From positions 1-9,180 of the forward strand of contig CALQBT020000075.1 in the NCBI GenBank assembly GCA_943328885.2: 9,180 bases of DNA. The letters run 5' to 3'. This stretch comes from Bordetella parapertussis (lineage in GTDB: Bacteria > Pseudomonadota > Gammaproteobacteria > Burkholderiales > Burkholderiaceae_C). Both the position numbers and the translations under genes were made by a program. Positions 1 to 6,029 of this stretch are shown piece after piece; position 1 is the first letter of the stretch; each line of letters starts with the position of its first letter. The notes beneath the pieces are model-generated. The model was not told where the DNA came from. It made no database searches and worked only from the letters and a program-made list of their open reading frames with translations.

Positions 1-437
1 ATGCCGTTCGGGTTGAGCAGCCAGACCTGGCCATTGGCCCAAAGGCCACCTTCGATCGCCGATATCCCCGTGCCGGTGACACGGTTCAGCGCGATCGCGT
101 TCGCATCAGGCTGGATGAACAGCACCAGGTTGGCGCGGCCGATCGAGAAGCTCGTCCAGTCGATGATCGCCTTGGGCGTGCTCTGGGTCACGACCAGTTG
201 CGTGCCGGAAGTGGTGCTGCTCACCGCACCAGCGCGAACGGTCGCACCGGACGGCAATTCGGCCAAGGCCGGAAAAGTCCAGATCGTGCCGACGCTTGCA
301 CCGAGCAGCATGACGGCGTCAAGCGCGGCACCCAGGCCGGCGCGCTTGCTGCAGCTGCGCGCGATCTCGGAGACCGCCACCCAGCTTGCGCTGCGAACGC
401 TCCACACCAGACGATAGATACGATTCAGGCCGTTCAC
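1..437 (-). CDS. Two-partner-secretion exoprotein (haemagglutinin/adhesin type), N-terminal fragment, 3' end outside window
   Basis: Reading the minus strand from a GTG at 437-435 gives 145 codons open to the window edge. Residues 1-30 match the extended signal peptide of type V secretion (MNGLNRIYRLVWS, then a W-V-A-V-SE-ARS pattern). A hydrophobic signal core follows at about 34-58, ending near FPALA. Residues about 60-145 look like a TPS/haemagglutination-activity domain: a beta-rich stretch, IDWTSFSIG at 92-100, FIQPDANAIALNRV at 107-120, ANGQVWLLNPNG at 134-145. The NPNG motif is typical of TPS domains. In this family the TPS domain is recognised by an outer-membrane TpsB partner that exports a very large beta-helical adhesin, haemolysin or contact-inhibition toxin. 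Which of these it is cannot be told, because the body and C-terminus are missing. No TpsB gene is in the window. The GTG start is supported by an in-frame TGA upstream near 484 and a GAGG site 8 nt before it. An opposite-strand reading over 1-417 is a shadow. Confidence 0.85.
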   Translation of the reverse strand, partial: MNGLNRIYRLVWSVRSASWVAVSEIARSCSKRAGLGAALDAVMLLGASVGTIWTFPALAELPSGATVRAGAVSSTTSGTQLVVTQSTPKAIIDWTSFSIGRANLVLFIQPDANAIALNRVTGTGISAIEGGLWANGQVWLLNPNG

Positions 438-445
438 GCTTCTCG

Positions 446-449
446 CCTC
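446..449 (-). promoter_or_regulatory. Ribosome binding site deciding the GTG start of the exoprotein
   Basis: GAGG on the minus strand lies 8 nt upstream of the GTG at 437-435. There is no in-frame ATG between this GTG and the in-frame TGA near 484. The protein starting here begins exactly at the conserved MN...NRIYR motif of the extended signal peptide, so site and homology agree. Confidence 0.6.
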
Positions 450-723
450 GTGCGCATGGTGGTCAACCTGCCCAGCGCCCGATCAACCGGGTTGTCCTGG
501 TTGCCCTGGGCACGTCGAGCAACGGGCTGCAGGCCGATCGGTCTGGCCAGCTCGCTTGACTGAACGCAGCGGCGCAACCGGTCCCCGCGTCGGTTCGCAG
601 CGCCCGAGTGGGCATGGGCATGCCGGCTCGAAATCGGAAGCGGGTTATCACCAGAAATCGGTCTCCTTTATCGGCTGTCGTCGGCCCAGCCGGCCGAAAA
701 GACTGCGAGGCACAGCTTATCGG

Positions 724-768
724 CTAAAAATTTAAATATATTAAATAATTTAATCGATATTCTATCAC
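724..768 (-). promoter_or_regulatory. AT-rich island, probable promoter region of the exoprotein gene
   Basis: About 45 bases of almost pure A/T sit inside otherwise GC-rich DNA, in the 490-base gap between the exoprotein start and the isomerase gene. On the minus strand a TTGACT at 780-775 could be a -35 element, but the -10 candidates at suitable spacing (TCGATT at 17 nt, TATCGA at 15 nt) are poor, so no exact promoter is claimed. AT-rich upstream DNA of this kind is often bound by H-NS-like silencers in front of surface-protein genes; that is inference. The rest of 438-927 holds a short reading frame at 463-651 that I do not accept as a gene, and nothing else recognisable. Confidence 0.35.
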
Positions 769-927
769 TCCGAGAGTCAAAGCCGAGGCCCTGGGAAAAC
801 CCTAGGATCCGCAGGGCGTGACACCCGTGCAAGGGCCCAAGGTCCAAAGGCGGCAGTGCCGGGCGTCACCGGGCTTGCACGCGGTGCGGTGCTGCGACAG
901 GCAAGCGGTGATGGCCCTGACGCCGCG

Positions 928-1773
928 TCAAGGCTGCCGGGTCGCCGGCAGGTCCACGAAAACGCCCGGCCGCTTCTCGCCGTTGGCCTTGATTGCCTCC
1001 AGGATTTCCTCGCGCTGCAGCATGCTGGCGTTCCAGATGCTGATGTAGTCCAGGCCGTCGGCGGTGCTGTGGTCGCGCGCGTAGTTGATCATTCGCTTGC
1101 AGCCGTAGACTGCCAAAGGCGCTTTGCTGGCGATCTCGCGGGCAATCGCCATCACTTCGCTGAGCATGCTGGCCTGGTCGGCGAACACCCGGTTGAACAG
1201 GCCGCAGGCCTGCGCCTCGCGGGCCGGCATGCGCCGCCCGGTGTAGGCGAGTTCGCGCACGATGCCCTCGGGGATCAGCTTGACCAGTCGCGGGAAAGTC
1301 CCGACATCGGCGGTCATGCCGATGTTGACCTCGAACACGGTGACGAATGCGTCCTCGGTGGCGTAGCGCATGTCGCAGGCCGTGGCCAGGTCCACCCCGC
1401 CGCCGATGCAGCCACCCTGGATCGCTGCGAGCACCGGGATGCGGCAGCTCTCGAGCAGGCTGAACGTGCGTTGCATGCGCTGGACCGCATCGTAGAAGCG
1501 CGCGCCGTGCTGCAGCCTGGCCGCGCGTTGCGCCTCTGCGCTGGGCGAGAGGCTGTCGTCGGAGAACATCGCAGTGTCGATGCCCGACGAGAAATGCGGC
1601 CCGGTCGACGAGATCACGATGACCCGCGCGCGCGCCTGGCTGTCGATGTCCTCGATGATGCGGGGCAGTTCGTCCCAGAACGCGCGGATCATGCTGTTGC
1701 GCTTGTCGGGGCGGTTGAGCACGATGTGGGCGATCTGGTCGGTGATCGTCACGTCGAAGCATTGGTAGGTCAT
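928..1773 (-). CDS. Crotonase-family enzyme, delta3,5-delta2,4-dienoyl-CoA isomerase type
   Basis: 281 aa, the usual length for a soluble enoyl-CoA hydratase/isomerase. The N-terminus (ITDQIAHIVLNRPDKRNSM) and the oxyanion-hole segments HFSSGID (60-66) and IQGGCIGGGVDLA (118-130) define the crotonase fold. Three acidic residues, D128 (GGVDL), E148 (FEVN) and D156 (TADVGT), have exactly the 20- and 8-residue spacing of the catalytic D176/E196/D204 of mammalian ECH1. The region around YARDHS...LDYISIWNASMLQ (231-253) also resembles ECH1. The expected reaction is isomerisation of 3,5-dienoyl-CoA to 2,4-dienoyl-CoA during oxidation of unsaturated fatty acids; a related acyl-CoA from aromatic or terpenoid breakdown is possible. 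The ATG at 1773 is chosen because AGAGGA lies 5 nt upstream and the conserved fold begins there. An upstream extension of the frame would overlap the divergent gene. No other beta-oxidation gene is adjacent. Confidence 0.9.
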   Translation of the reverse strand: MTYQCFDVTITDQIAHIVLNRPDKRNSMIRAFWDELPRIIEDIDSQARARVIVISSTGPHFSSGIDTAMFSDDSLSPSAEAQRAARLQHGARFYDAVQRMQRTFSLLESCRIPVLAAIQGGCIGGGVDLATACDMRYATEDAFVTVFEVNIGMTADVGTFPRLVKLIPEGIVRELAYTGRRMPAREAQACGLFNRVFADQASMLSEVMAIAREIASKAPLAVYGCKRMINYARDHSTADGLDYISIWNASMLQREEILEAIKANGEKRPGVFVDLPATRQP

Positions 1774-1793
1774 CGTTTTCCTCTGGGTGTTGG

Positions 1794-1823
1794 TCGAGCC
1801 GGTGAGCCGACTCGAGGGCTCGA
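1794..1823. repeat. Inverted repeat in the divergent intergenic region
   Basis: TCGAGCC at 1794-1800 and GGCTCGA at 1817-1823 are perfect inverted copies separated by 16 bases. The spacer contains CTCGAG and a further GAGCC that can pair with the same right arm. It lies 21 bases upstream of the isomerase start, in the 222-base gap between divergent genes (1774-1995). It could be an operator or a 5'-leader hairpin of the isomerase mRNA. No clear -10/-35 pair was found on either strand of this gap, and nothing else is recognisable in it. Confidence 0.35.
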
Positions 1824-1995
1824 TCCGGGCTGCATCGGTGTCAGGCCTCATCGTAGCCAATCGTGTGGTCGCCGGCCGGGCTGGACGATCTGGCAGCGGC
1901 CGAGTCTCATAAGCAGACCCGATCGCTCCCTGCGCTAATTTCTTGTTAGACGAAGTCAGGACGATGAACGAGACTGGACGCCACTCGCTACAGGA

Positions 1996-2652
1996 ATGAT
2001 CCATCTCATGAGCAGCGCCCCACTTGCAGCCACCGGCCAATTGTCGATCTGGACCGACGTCGACCCTGAGCATGAACTGGACTTCAACCGTTGGTACGAC
2101 CGGGAGCACATGCAGGAGCGCATGAGCATTCCAGGATTTCGTCGCGGCCGGCGTTTTCGTTCGCTGGTGAGCTGCCCGCGGCCCTATCTGGCGCTCTACG
2201 ACACCGACAACGTCCAGACCTTTCGCAGCCTTGCCTATCGGCAAGCGTTTGCCAAGCAGACCGATTGGTCACTGCGCAGCTTCGGTCGAATGCGCGACAC
2301 GCAGCGACGCGTCGGTGAATTGACGGTCGAAGTCGGTCAGGTCGAGGGTGGTGCATTGGCCTTGTTCGTCATCAAGGATCACAGTCCGATGCTGGACCAC
2401 ATCAAGGCCGGGCTCCAGGCGGCGGTCGCGCGTGACCACATCGTCAGGGCCTCGTTGTTGTGTACCGATGTTGCGCTGTCTGCGCCCTTGTCGGCCACCG
2501 CCGCGCCGGCGCAGGCCGACCGGGTTGCGATGATCGAGGCGACAGATGCCGCCAGCGCTTTCGATGCGGCGAGCTCGTTGGCCAGCCAGTTGCCGGCCGA
2601 ACAGGTCGGCAGCGTGTTTGTGTTTCAGATGATGATGCGGCTCGGCACCTGA
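1996..2652 (+). CDS. Conserved protein of unknown function, EthD-like / dimeric alpha-beta-barrel type
   Basis: 218 aa, soluble, with no signal peptide or membrane segment. The clearest motif is FNRWYDREHMQERMSIPGF (30-48) followed by RRGRRF: the F-N-x-W-Y-x-x-E-H pattern with PGF and a basic run is typical of small EthD-like, ferredoxin-fold proteins found in catabolic clusters. Residues about 64-94 (YLALYD, then a short helix) complete one barrel half. Residues about 118-210 look like a second, more diverged half (LALFVIKDHS, RVAMIEATDAASAFDAASSL), so this may be a tandem-domain protein. Its function is unknown; partners of this type are suspected of binding or modifying small hydrophobic intermediates. 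It is divergent from the dienoyl-CoA isomerase and may share its regulation. Start choice is uncertain: ATG 1996 has AGGA directly abutting it, while the in-frame ATG at 2008 has the same AGGA 12 nt upstream; neither spacing is ideal. Confidence 0.75.
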   Translation: MIHLMSSAPLAATGQLSIWTDVDPEHELDFNRWYDREHMQERMSIPGFRRGRRFRSLVSCPRPYLALYDTDNVQTFRSLAYRQAFAKQTDWSLRSFGRMRDTQRRVGELTVEVGQVEGGALALFVIKDHSPMLDHIKAGLQAAVARDHIVRASLLCTDVALSAPLSATAAPAQADRVAMIEATDAASAFDAASSLASQLPAEQVGSVFVFQMMMRLGT

Positions 2653-2744
2653 TCCGCGGTGCGGGCTGGCATTTGACCCGCCTGGTCTGCGAAGCAGCTT
2701 GGTGCAACAGCCTGGCGTCCTGCAGCCCGGTCAGGCGCTGGCCA

Positions 2745-2769
2745 GCTAGCGATAGTCGCTCAGCCTTTT
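2745..2769 (+). terminator. Possible Rho-independent terminator after the EthD-like gene
   Basis: An 8-bp stem with one bulged base (GCTAGCGA / TCGCTcAGC) around a 3-nt TAG loop occupies 2745-2764, followed by C and TTTT at 2766-2769. It is 93 nt past the plus-strand stop codon and just before the convergent amidase stop. The T-tract is short, and a 10-bp palindrome GCTGGCCAGC at 2737-2746 overlaps the left arm, so the two hairpins would compete. There is no T-tract in the minus direction, so it would not terminate the amidase operon. Confidence 0.4.
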
Positions 2770-2775
2770 CAAGCG

Positions 2776-4128
2776 TCACGGCGCCGAGTCGAGCGCCGAC
2801 TCGATCGCCAGCCCCAGCGACAGGATGTGTCGGTCCTGCCCGCCCACGCCCGCCAGCATCAAGCCCACCGGCGCATCGCCTGGCCGCTGGCAGGGCAAGG
2901 TCAGTGCGCAGCCGTCCAGAAAGTTGATCAGCGTCGGGTTGCGCAGCATCAGGCCGTTGGCGCGGAAGTAGGCGGCCTCGTCTTGCACCAAGGCCTCGAT
3001 GGGCGGCGCGAGTTGGGGCACCGTGGGCATCAACAAGGCGTCGAAGCCGGTCATGCGTGCCTGCACGCCAGCGATCCAGCGCTGTCGAGCCGCCACCAGG
3101 TCGATCAGGTCGGCCGCGGTCATGTTGGCGCCGAGTTTGATCCTCGACACCACGCGTGGATCGTAGGCGCTGGCCTGGGTGTCGATCAGGCTGCGATGCC
3201 AGGCCCAGGCTTCGGCAGCGGTCAAGTTGCCGCGACTGTGGATGGCCGGGAGCGCCGAGAATTCCGGGATGGCGATGCGCCGCAGGCGTGCGCCGGCCGC
3301 GGTCAGGATGCGGCAAGCCGCGTCGAACGCTGAGGCCACCGCATCGTCGAGATCGTTCAGCACGACGTCGGTTGGCACCGCCAGCCGCGCGTCCACCAGA
3401 TCGGTCGCAGCGCGCTGCGGCACCGCTTCACCGGCGAGCAGCGCATCCATGATTTCGCAGCAGCGCACCGAGGCCGCGAGCGGGCCGATCGAATCGAGCG
3501 CCGTCGACAGCGGCAGCGTTCCCGCCATCGGGATGCGCCGCGCCGTCGGCTTGAAACCGGCCAGCCCGCACAGCGCCGACGGGATGCGCACCGAGCCGCC
3601 GGTGTCCGTGCCCACGGCGGCCACGGCCATGGCGTCCGTCACCGACACCGCAGCACCGGCCGAAGAGCCGCCGGGAATACGGCCCGTGCCGCGGTCCCAG
3701 GGGTTGCGCGGTGTGCCGTGGTGCGGGTTGATGCCCAGCCCGGAGTAGGCAAACTCGGTCATGTTGGTGCGGCCGACGATGACCGCACCGGCGGCGAGCA
3801 GGCGGTCCACGACCACGGCGTTGCGGGCGGCCGGCGCGGCGTCGCTCAGCACGACCGAACCGGCGCAGGTGGTCTGGCCAGCGATGTCGAAGAGGTCTTT
3901 GACTGACACCGGCAAACCATCGATCGGCGAGCGCGCCAGGCCGTGGGCGCGCAGCAGATCGGAGGCCTGTGCGAGCGCGATCGCGCGGTCGGCATCGATG
4001 CGGGTGAAGACTCTTGCGCCCTCGCCCGCCGGGTCGGTCGCGCGGGCCAGCGCCGCAGTGGTCAGCGCGATGGAACTGGTGCGCCCTGCGGCCAATGCGG
4101 CAGCAAGGGATTCGATGGTCGGCAACAT
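2776..4128 (-). CDS. Amidase-signature-family hydrolase
   Basis: 450 aa, the normal length for this family of cytoplasmic serine amidases, which hydrolyse R-CO-NH2 to acid plus ammonia. The Ser-cisSer-Lys triad is intact: K77 in GLPVSVKDLFD, S155 in RIPGGSSAGAA, and nucleophile S179 in VGTDTGGSVRIPS. The 24-residue S155-S179 spacing matches characterised members. The motifs GRTNMTEFAYSGLG (119-132) and GLAGFKPT (188-195) are also canonical, and the C-terminal half (from about 200) is the variable substrate-recognition part, so the substrate cannot be read from sequence. Start: ATG 4128 has AGGAG 9 nt upstream, and the conserved N-terminal helix begins there; an in-frame extension upstream would run into the DUF2848 gene. 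It is the last gene of the operon, 43 nt after the DUF2848 stop. Alternatives such as a GatA paralogue or allophanate/biuret hydrolase are less likely: no gatB/gatC is near, and there is no allophanate-hydrolase C-terminal domain. Confidence 0.9.
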   Translation of the reverse strand: MLPTIESLAAALAAGRTSSIALTTAALARATDPAGEGARVFTRIDADRAIALAQASDLLRAHGLARSPIDGLPVSVKDLFDIAGQTTCAGSVVLSDAAPAARNAVVVDRLLAAGAVIVGRTNMTEFAYSGLGINPHHGTPRNPWDRGTGRIPGGSSAGAAVSVTDAMAVAAVGTDTGGSVRIPSALCGLAGFKPTARRIPMAGTLPLSTALDSIGPLAASVRCCEIMDALLAGEAVPQRAATDLVDARLAVPTDVVLNDLDDAVASAFDAACRILTAAGARLRRIAIPEFSALPAIHSRGNLTAAEAWAWHRSLIDTQASAYDPRVVSRIKLGANMTAADLIDLVAARQRWIAGVQARMTGFDALLMPTVPQLAPPIEALVQDEAAYFRANGLMLRNPTLINFLDGCALTLPCQRPGDAPVGLMLAGVGGQDRHILSLGLAIESALDSAP

Positions 4129-4171
4129 GGGCAGGATCTCCTGGCGAAAACGGGATGCTACGCTTTGACCC

Positions 4172-4855
4172 TCAGGCCACTTCAGGCAGTATCGCCTGCG
4201 TGTAGCGATGGCGGATGCTGCGCCCGCTGCGCGGATCGACCAGTTCCATTTCAAACACAGCGGCCGGGCGGATGCCGCCGATCACCGCCATCGTGCCGCA
4301 GAGCATGCCGGTGTTCTGGCCCAGCGTGCCGCTGGCATCATGGCGCTTGATCAGGTCTTGCGGCGTGCGAAGGCTTGCCAGCGTGCCGTGCTGGTACAGC
4401 ACCTCGACACCGGCCTCGACGATGCGCGAGCGAAGCTCCAACTCGTCCCAATGGTCGACCACCTCGGCCAAGCGCCAGGCGGTCCGGGCCACGGGTTTGA
4501 TGCAGAGCTGCTTGGAAAGCGCCACGCTGTGTGATTCGAGCTTGCGGTCGGTATGGTCTGAGGCAACCGAGAGATGGAGCTCGCCGTCGGCCATGAACAC
4601 GAAGACCTCGGCTTCGCCCGATGAATGGCCGCCGACAACCTGCACCGCGTTTTCCTGGGTTAGCTGGTTGGCCGCCACTCGGTAGAACAAGGGCACGGCG
4701 CTCGGACGCGGGACGCCGATGGCAGCAAGCTCCTCGATATGGTGCTCGATCGATTCGCGGTCGCGGCCGGCCCAGCCGGCGATGATGAGCTGCTCGATCT
4801 CCACCTGCAGCTTGCGCTGTCCCGCAGCAGCGTCGACGGTGAATTCGAGCTTCAT
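4172..4855 (-). CDS. DUF2848-family protein of unknown function
   Basis: 227 aa, soluble, full length for the family. Recognised by IIAGWAGRDRESIEHHIEEL (24-43), then GVPRPSAVPLFYRV (47-60), SSGEAEVFVF (78-87), SVASDHTDRKLE (96-107), SKQLCIKP (114-121) and a C-terminal GTLGQNTGMLCGT...IGGIRPAAVFEMEL. No biochemical role is established that I know of. By eye, the order FYRV, then E81/E83, then D100/D103, then a late G-T...GG segment recalls the metal-binding layout of fumarylacetoacetate-hydrolase-fold enzymes; this is inference. The gene sits between the formamidase-like gene (128 nt gap) and the amidase gene (43 nt gap) on the same strand, so a role in the same amide or carbamoyl pathway is likely. 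Start: ATG 4855 matches the family N-terminus (MKLEFTV). The ribosome site is weak (GGA 9 nt upstream). The upstream extension of this frame has no family similarity and overlaps the formamidase-like gene. Confidence 0.85.
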   Translation of the reverse strand: MKLEFTVDAAAGQRKLQVEIEQLIIAGWAGRDRESIEHHIEELAAIGVPRPSAVPLFYRVAANQLTQENAVQVVGGHSSGEAEVFVFMADGELHLSVASDHTDRKLESHSVALSKQLCIKPVARTAWRLAEVVDHWDELELRSRIVEAGVEVLYQHGTLASLRTPQDLIKRHDASGTLGQNTGMLCGTMAVIGGIRPAAVFEMELVDPRSGRSIRHRYTQAILPEVA

Positions 4856-4951
4856 GATGCATCGTCCAATCGAAAGGAGAAGGGCGGAAACCGCGCCGAC
4901 AAACACTGCAGCAGCGCCCAGCCAAGCGCTTTCAAACCTGTGCGGGTCCGC

Positions 4952-4976
4952 GCAACCCTGGTGGGACAGGGTTTGC
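4952..4976 (-). other. Intercistronic hairpin between formamidase-like and DUF2848 genes
   Basis: On the minus strand AACCCTG and CAGGGTT are perfect inverted copies around a 6-nt loop (TCCCAC). Two further GC pairs outside give a 9-bp stem with one bulged A. It begins 7 nt after the formamidase-like stop codon. No T-tract follows, so it is not a standard terminator; it could protect the upstream mRNA from 3' exonucleases or lower expression of the last two genes. The remaining sequence of this 128-nt gap shows nothing else. Confidence 0.45.
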
Positions 4977-4983
4977 CCGAACC

Positions 4984-5976
4984 TCAGGGCATCGTCAGAT
5001 AGCGCTTGATGATGCCCGCGCCCACGGTGTATTTGGGATCGACGAAGTTGCCAAGCCGAACCTTGCCGCATTGACTGAGCATCATGTAGGCGTCCCATTT
5101 GTCGTAGCCAAACTCGGCAGCCATCCACAGCACCAGTTCCTTGTAGGCGATGCGGGTCGCGTCTTCGAGCGGCCGCGCGCTGCCAATGGCCATGATCATC
5201 TCTTCGGTCTCCAACCGGGGCCATTCGATCGCCCAATGCTTGATCAGGTCGATCTGGATCGTCGTGGTGCTTTGGAACTCGACCGCCACACCGCAGACCT
5301 CGCCATCGCCCTGGCATGCGTGCGCATCGCCGATGAACACGCGGGCACCGGCTGTGCGCACCGGCAGGTAGGTGATGCTGCCAGGTCCCATGTCGGGCAG
5401 GTCCATGTTGCCGCCATGCTGGTCTGGCGTCAGGCTGTTGATCGAGTCGATCTGCGGCGAGCAGCTCAGCGTGCCGATGTGCGGCTTGTAGGGCAAGGTC
5501 ACGCGCTTGCTCCAGTACACACCGCCTTCGTCGACATCGATCTTGCGAACGATCTCAGGCAAGGACTCGGCCAGCAGCGCGGTGAACGCGGTGCCGCTGA
5601 GGGCGCCAAACTGCGGGATCATCGCGCAGGTGCCGCGTGGATTCGGGCCGCGCGGCGCCATGGATTCGATGTACACGGCGACCACGTCACCAGGTTCGGC
5701 GCCTTCGACCATGATCGGTCCGTTTTGCGGATTCACAAACGGCATGGTCAGCACCTTGGACGGCAGATCTTGCTCCGTCTTGACTTTGCCTTCGAACGCG
5801 TCGCGCGTGTCGACCACGATGCGGTCCCCCGGCTTGACGCTCAGCACCGGTGTGGTGTACGGGCCGATCGTGTAATGGAAAGTGCCTTGCAGCTGTTCGG
5901 TCAGCGCATGGGTGACGGGTTGGCGTCCCTGTGCGACGCCGCGGGTGCGCATGATCGATGAATCGAGCCAGCTCAT
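4984..5976 (-). CDS. Acetamidase/formamidase-family protein (FmdA/AmdA family)
   Basis: 330 aa, cytoplasmic, expected to hydrolyse a short amide such as formamide or acetamide to acid plus ammonia. Family landmarks in order: an N-terminal beta-rich half with VKPGDRIVVDTRDAFEG (47-63), then GPIMVEGAEPGDVVAVYIE (86-104), HIGTL (166-170), HGGNMD (187-192), and GDAHACQGDGE (216-226), the acid/His-rich segment characteristic of this family. It is shorter than the roughly 400-aa FmdA of Methylophilus methylotrophus, so it belongs to a shorter subgroup, and substrate identity should not be assumed from the name. Start: ATG 5976 has GGAG 9 nt upstream; an in-frame ATG 30 nt earlier lacks a ribosome site. 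The gene begins 53 nt after the UrtE-type ATPase stop on the same strand, which ties the hydrolase to the transporter. No FmdB-like zinc-ribbon gene is present. Confidence 0.9.
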   Translation of the reverse strand: MSWLDSSIMRTRGVAQGRQPVTHALTEQLQGTFHYTIGPYTTPVLSVKPGDRIVVDTRDAFEGKVKTEQDLPSKVLTMPFVNPQNGPIMVEGAEPGDVVAVYIESMAPRGPNPRGTCAMIPQFGALSGTAFTALLAESLPEIVRKIDVDEGGVYWSKRVTLPYKPHIGTLSCSPQIDSINSLTPDQHGGNMDLPDMGPGSITYLPVRTAGARVFIGDAHACQGDGEVCGVAVEFQSTTTIQIDLIKHWAIEWPRLETEEMIMAIGSARPLEDATRIAYKELVLWMAAEFGYDKWDAYMMLSQCGKVRLGNFVDPKYTVGAGIIKRYLTMP

Positions 5977-5985
5977 GGTGTGTTT

Positions 5986-5989
5986 CTCC
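5986..5989 (-). promoter_or_regulatory. Ribosome binding site deciding the formamidase-like start
   Basis: GGAG on the minus strand, 9 nt before ATG 5976-5974. It selects this start over the in-frame ATG at 6006, which has no purine-rich site in front of it. Confidence 0.6.
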
Positions 5990-6029
5990 GTTTTAGGTGG
6001 TTGCATGGGGAGGGCCTGTCGCCCACGCT

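Noticed and set aside
1..417. Plus-strand open frame at the left edge
   Set aside because: The opposite strand encodes a clear extended signal peptide and TPS domain; the plus frame shows no family motif.
918..930. Inverted repeat TGACG/CGTCA at the isomerase stop codon as a terminator
   Set aside because: Only a 5-bp stem with a 3-nt loop, overlapping the stop codon and with no following T-tract.
856..1938. Long plus-strand open frame of 360 codons
   Set aside because: It is antisense to the well-supported dienoyl-CoA isomerase gene. The protein is rich in Ala/Arg/Asp/His/Val with no family motif, as expected from a GC-rich shadow.
1774..2244. N-terminal extension of the isomerase frame to 2244
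   Set aside because: No crotonase similarity in the extension. It overlaps the divergent EthD-like gene, and the ATG at 1773 has a good ribosome site.
4129..4254. N-terminal extension of the amidase to 4254
   Set aside because: The extension overlaps the end of the DUF2848 gene. ATG 4128 has AGGAG at suitable spacing and matches the family N-terminus.
4856..5317. N-terminal extension of the DUF2848 frame to 5317
   Set aside because: It overlaps the formamidase-like gene in another frame and reads as arginine-rich shadow sequence; family similarity begins at MKLEF.
5071..5961. Plus-strand open frame of 296 codons
   Set aside because: Antisense to the formamidase-family gene, low-complexity composition, no motif, no ribosome site.
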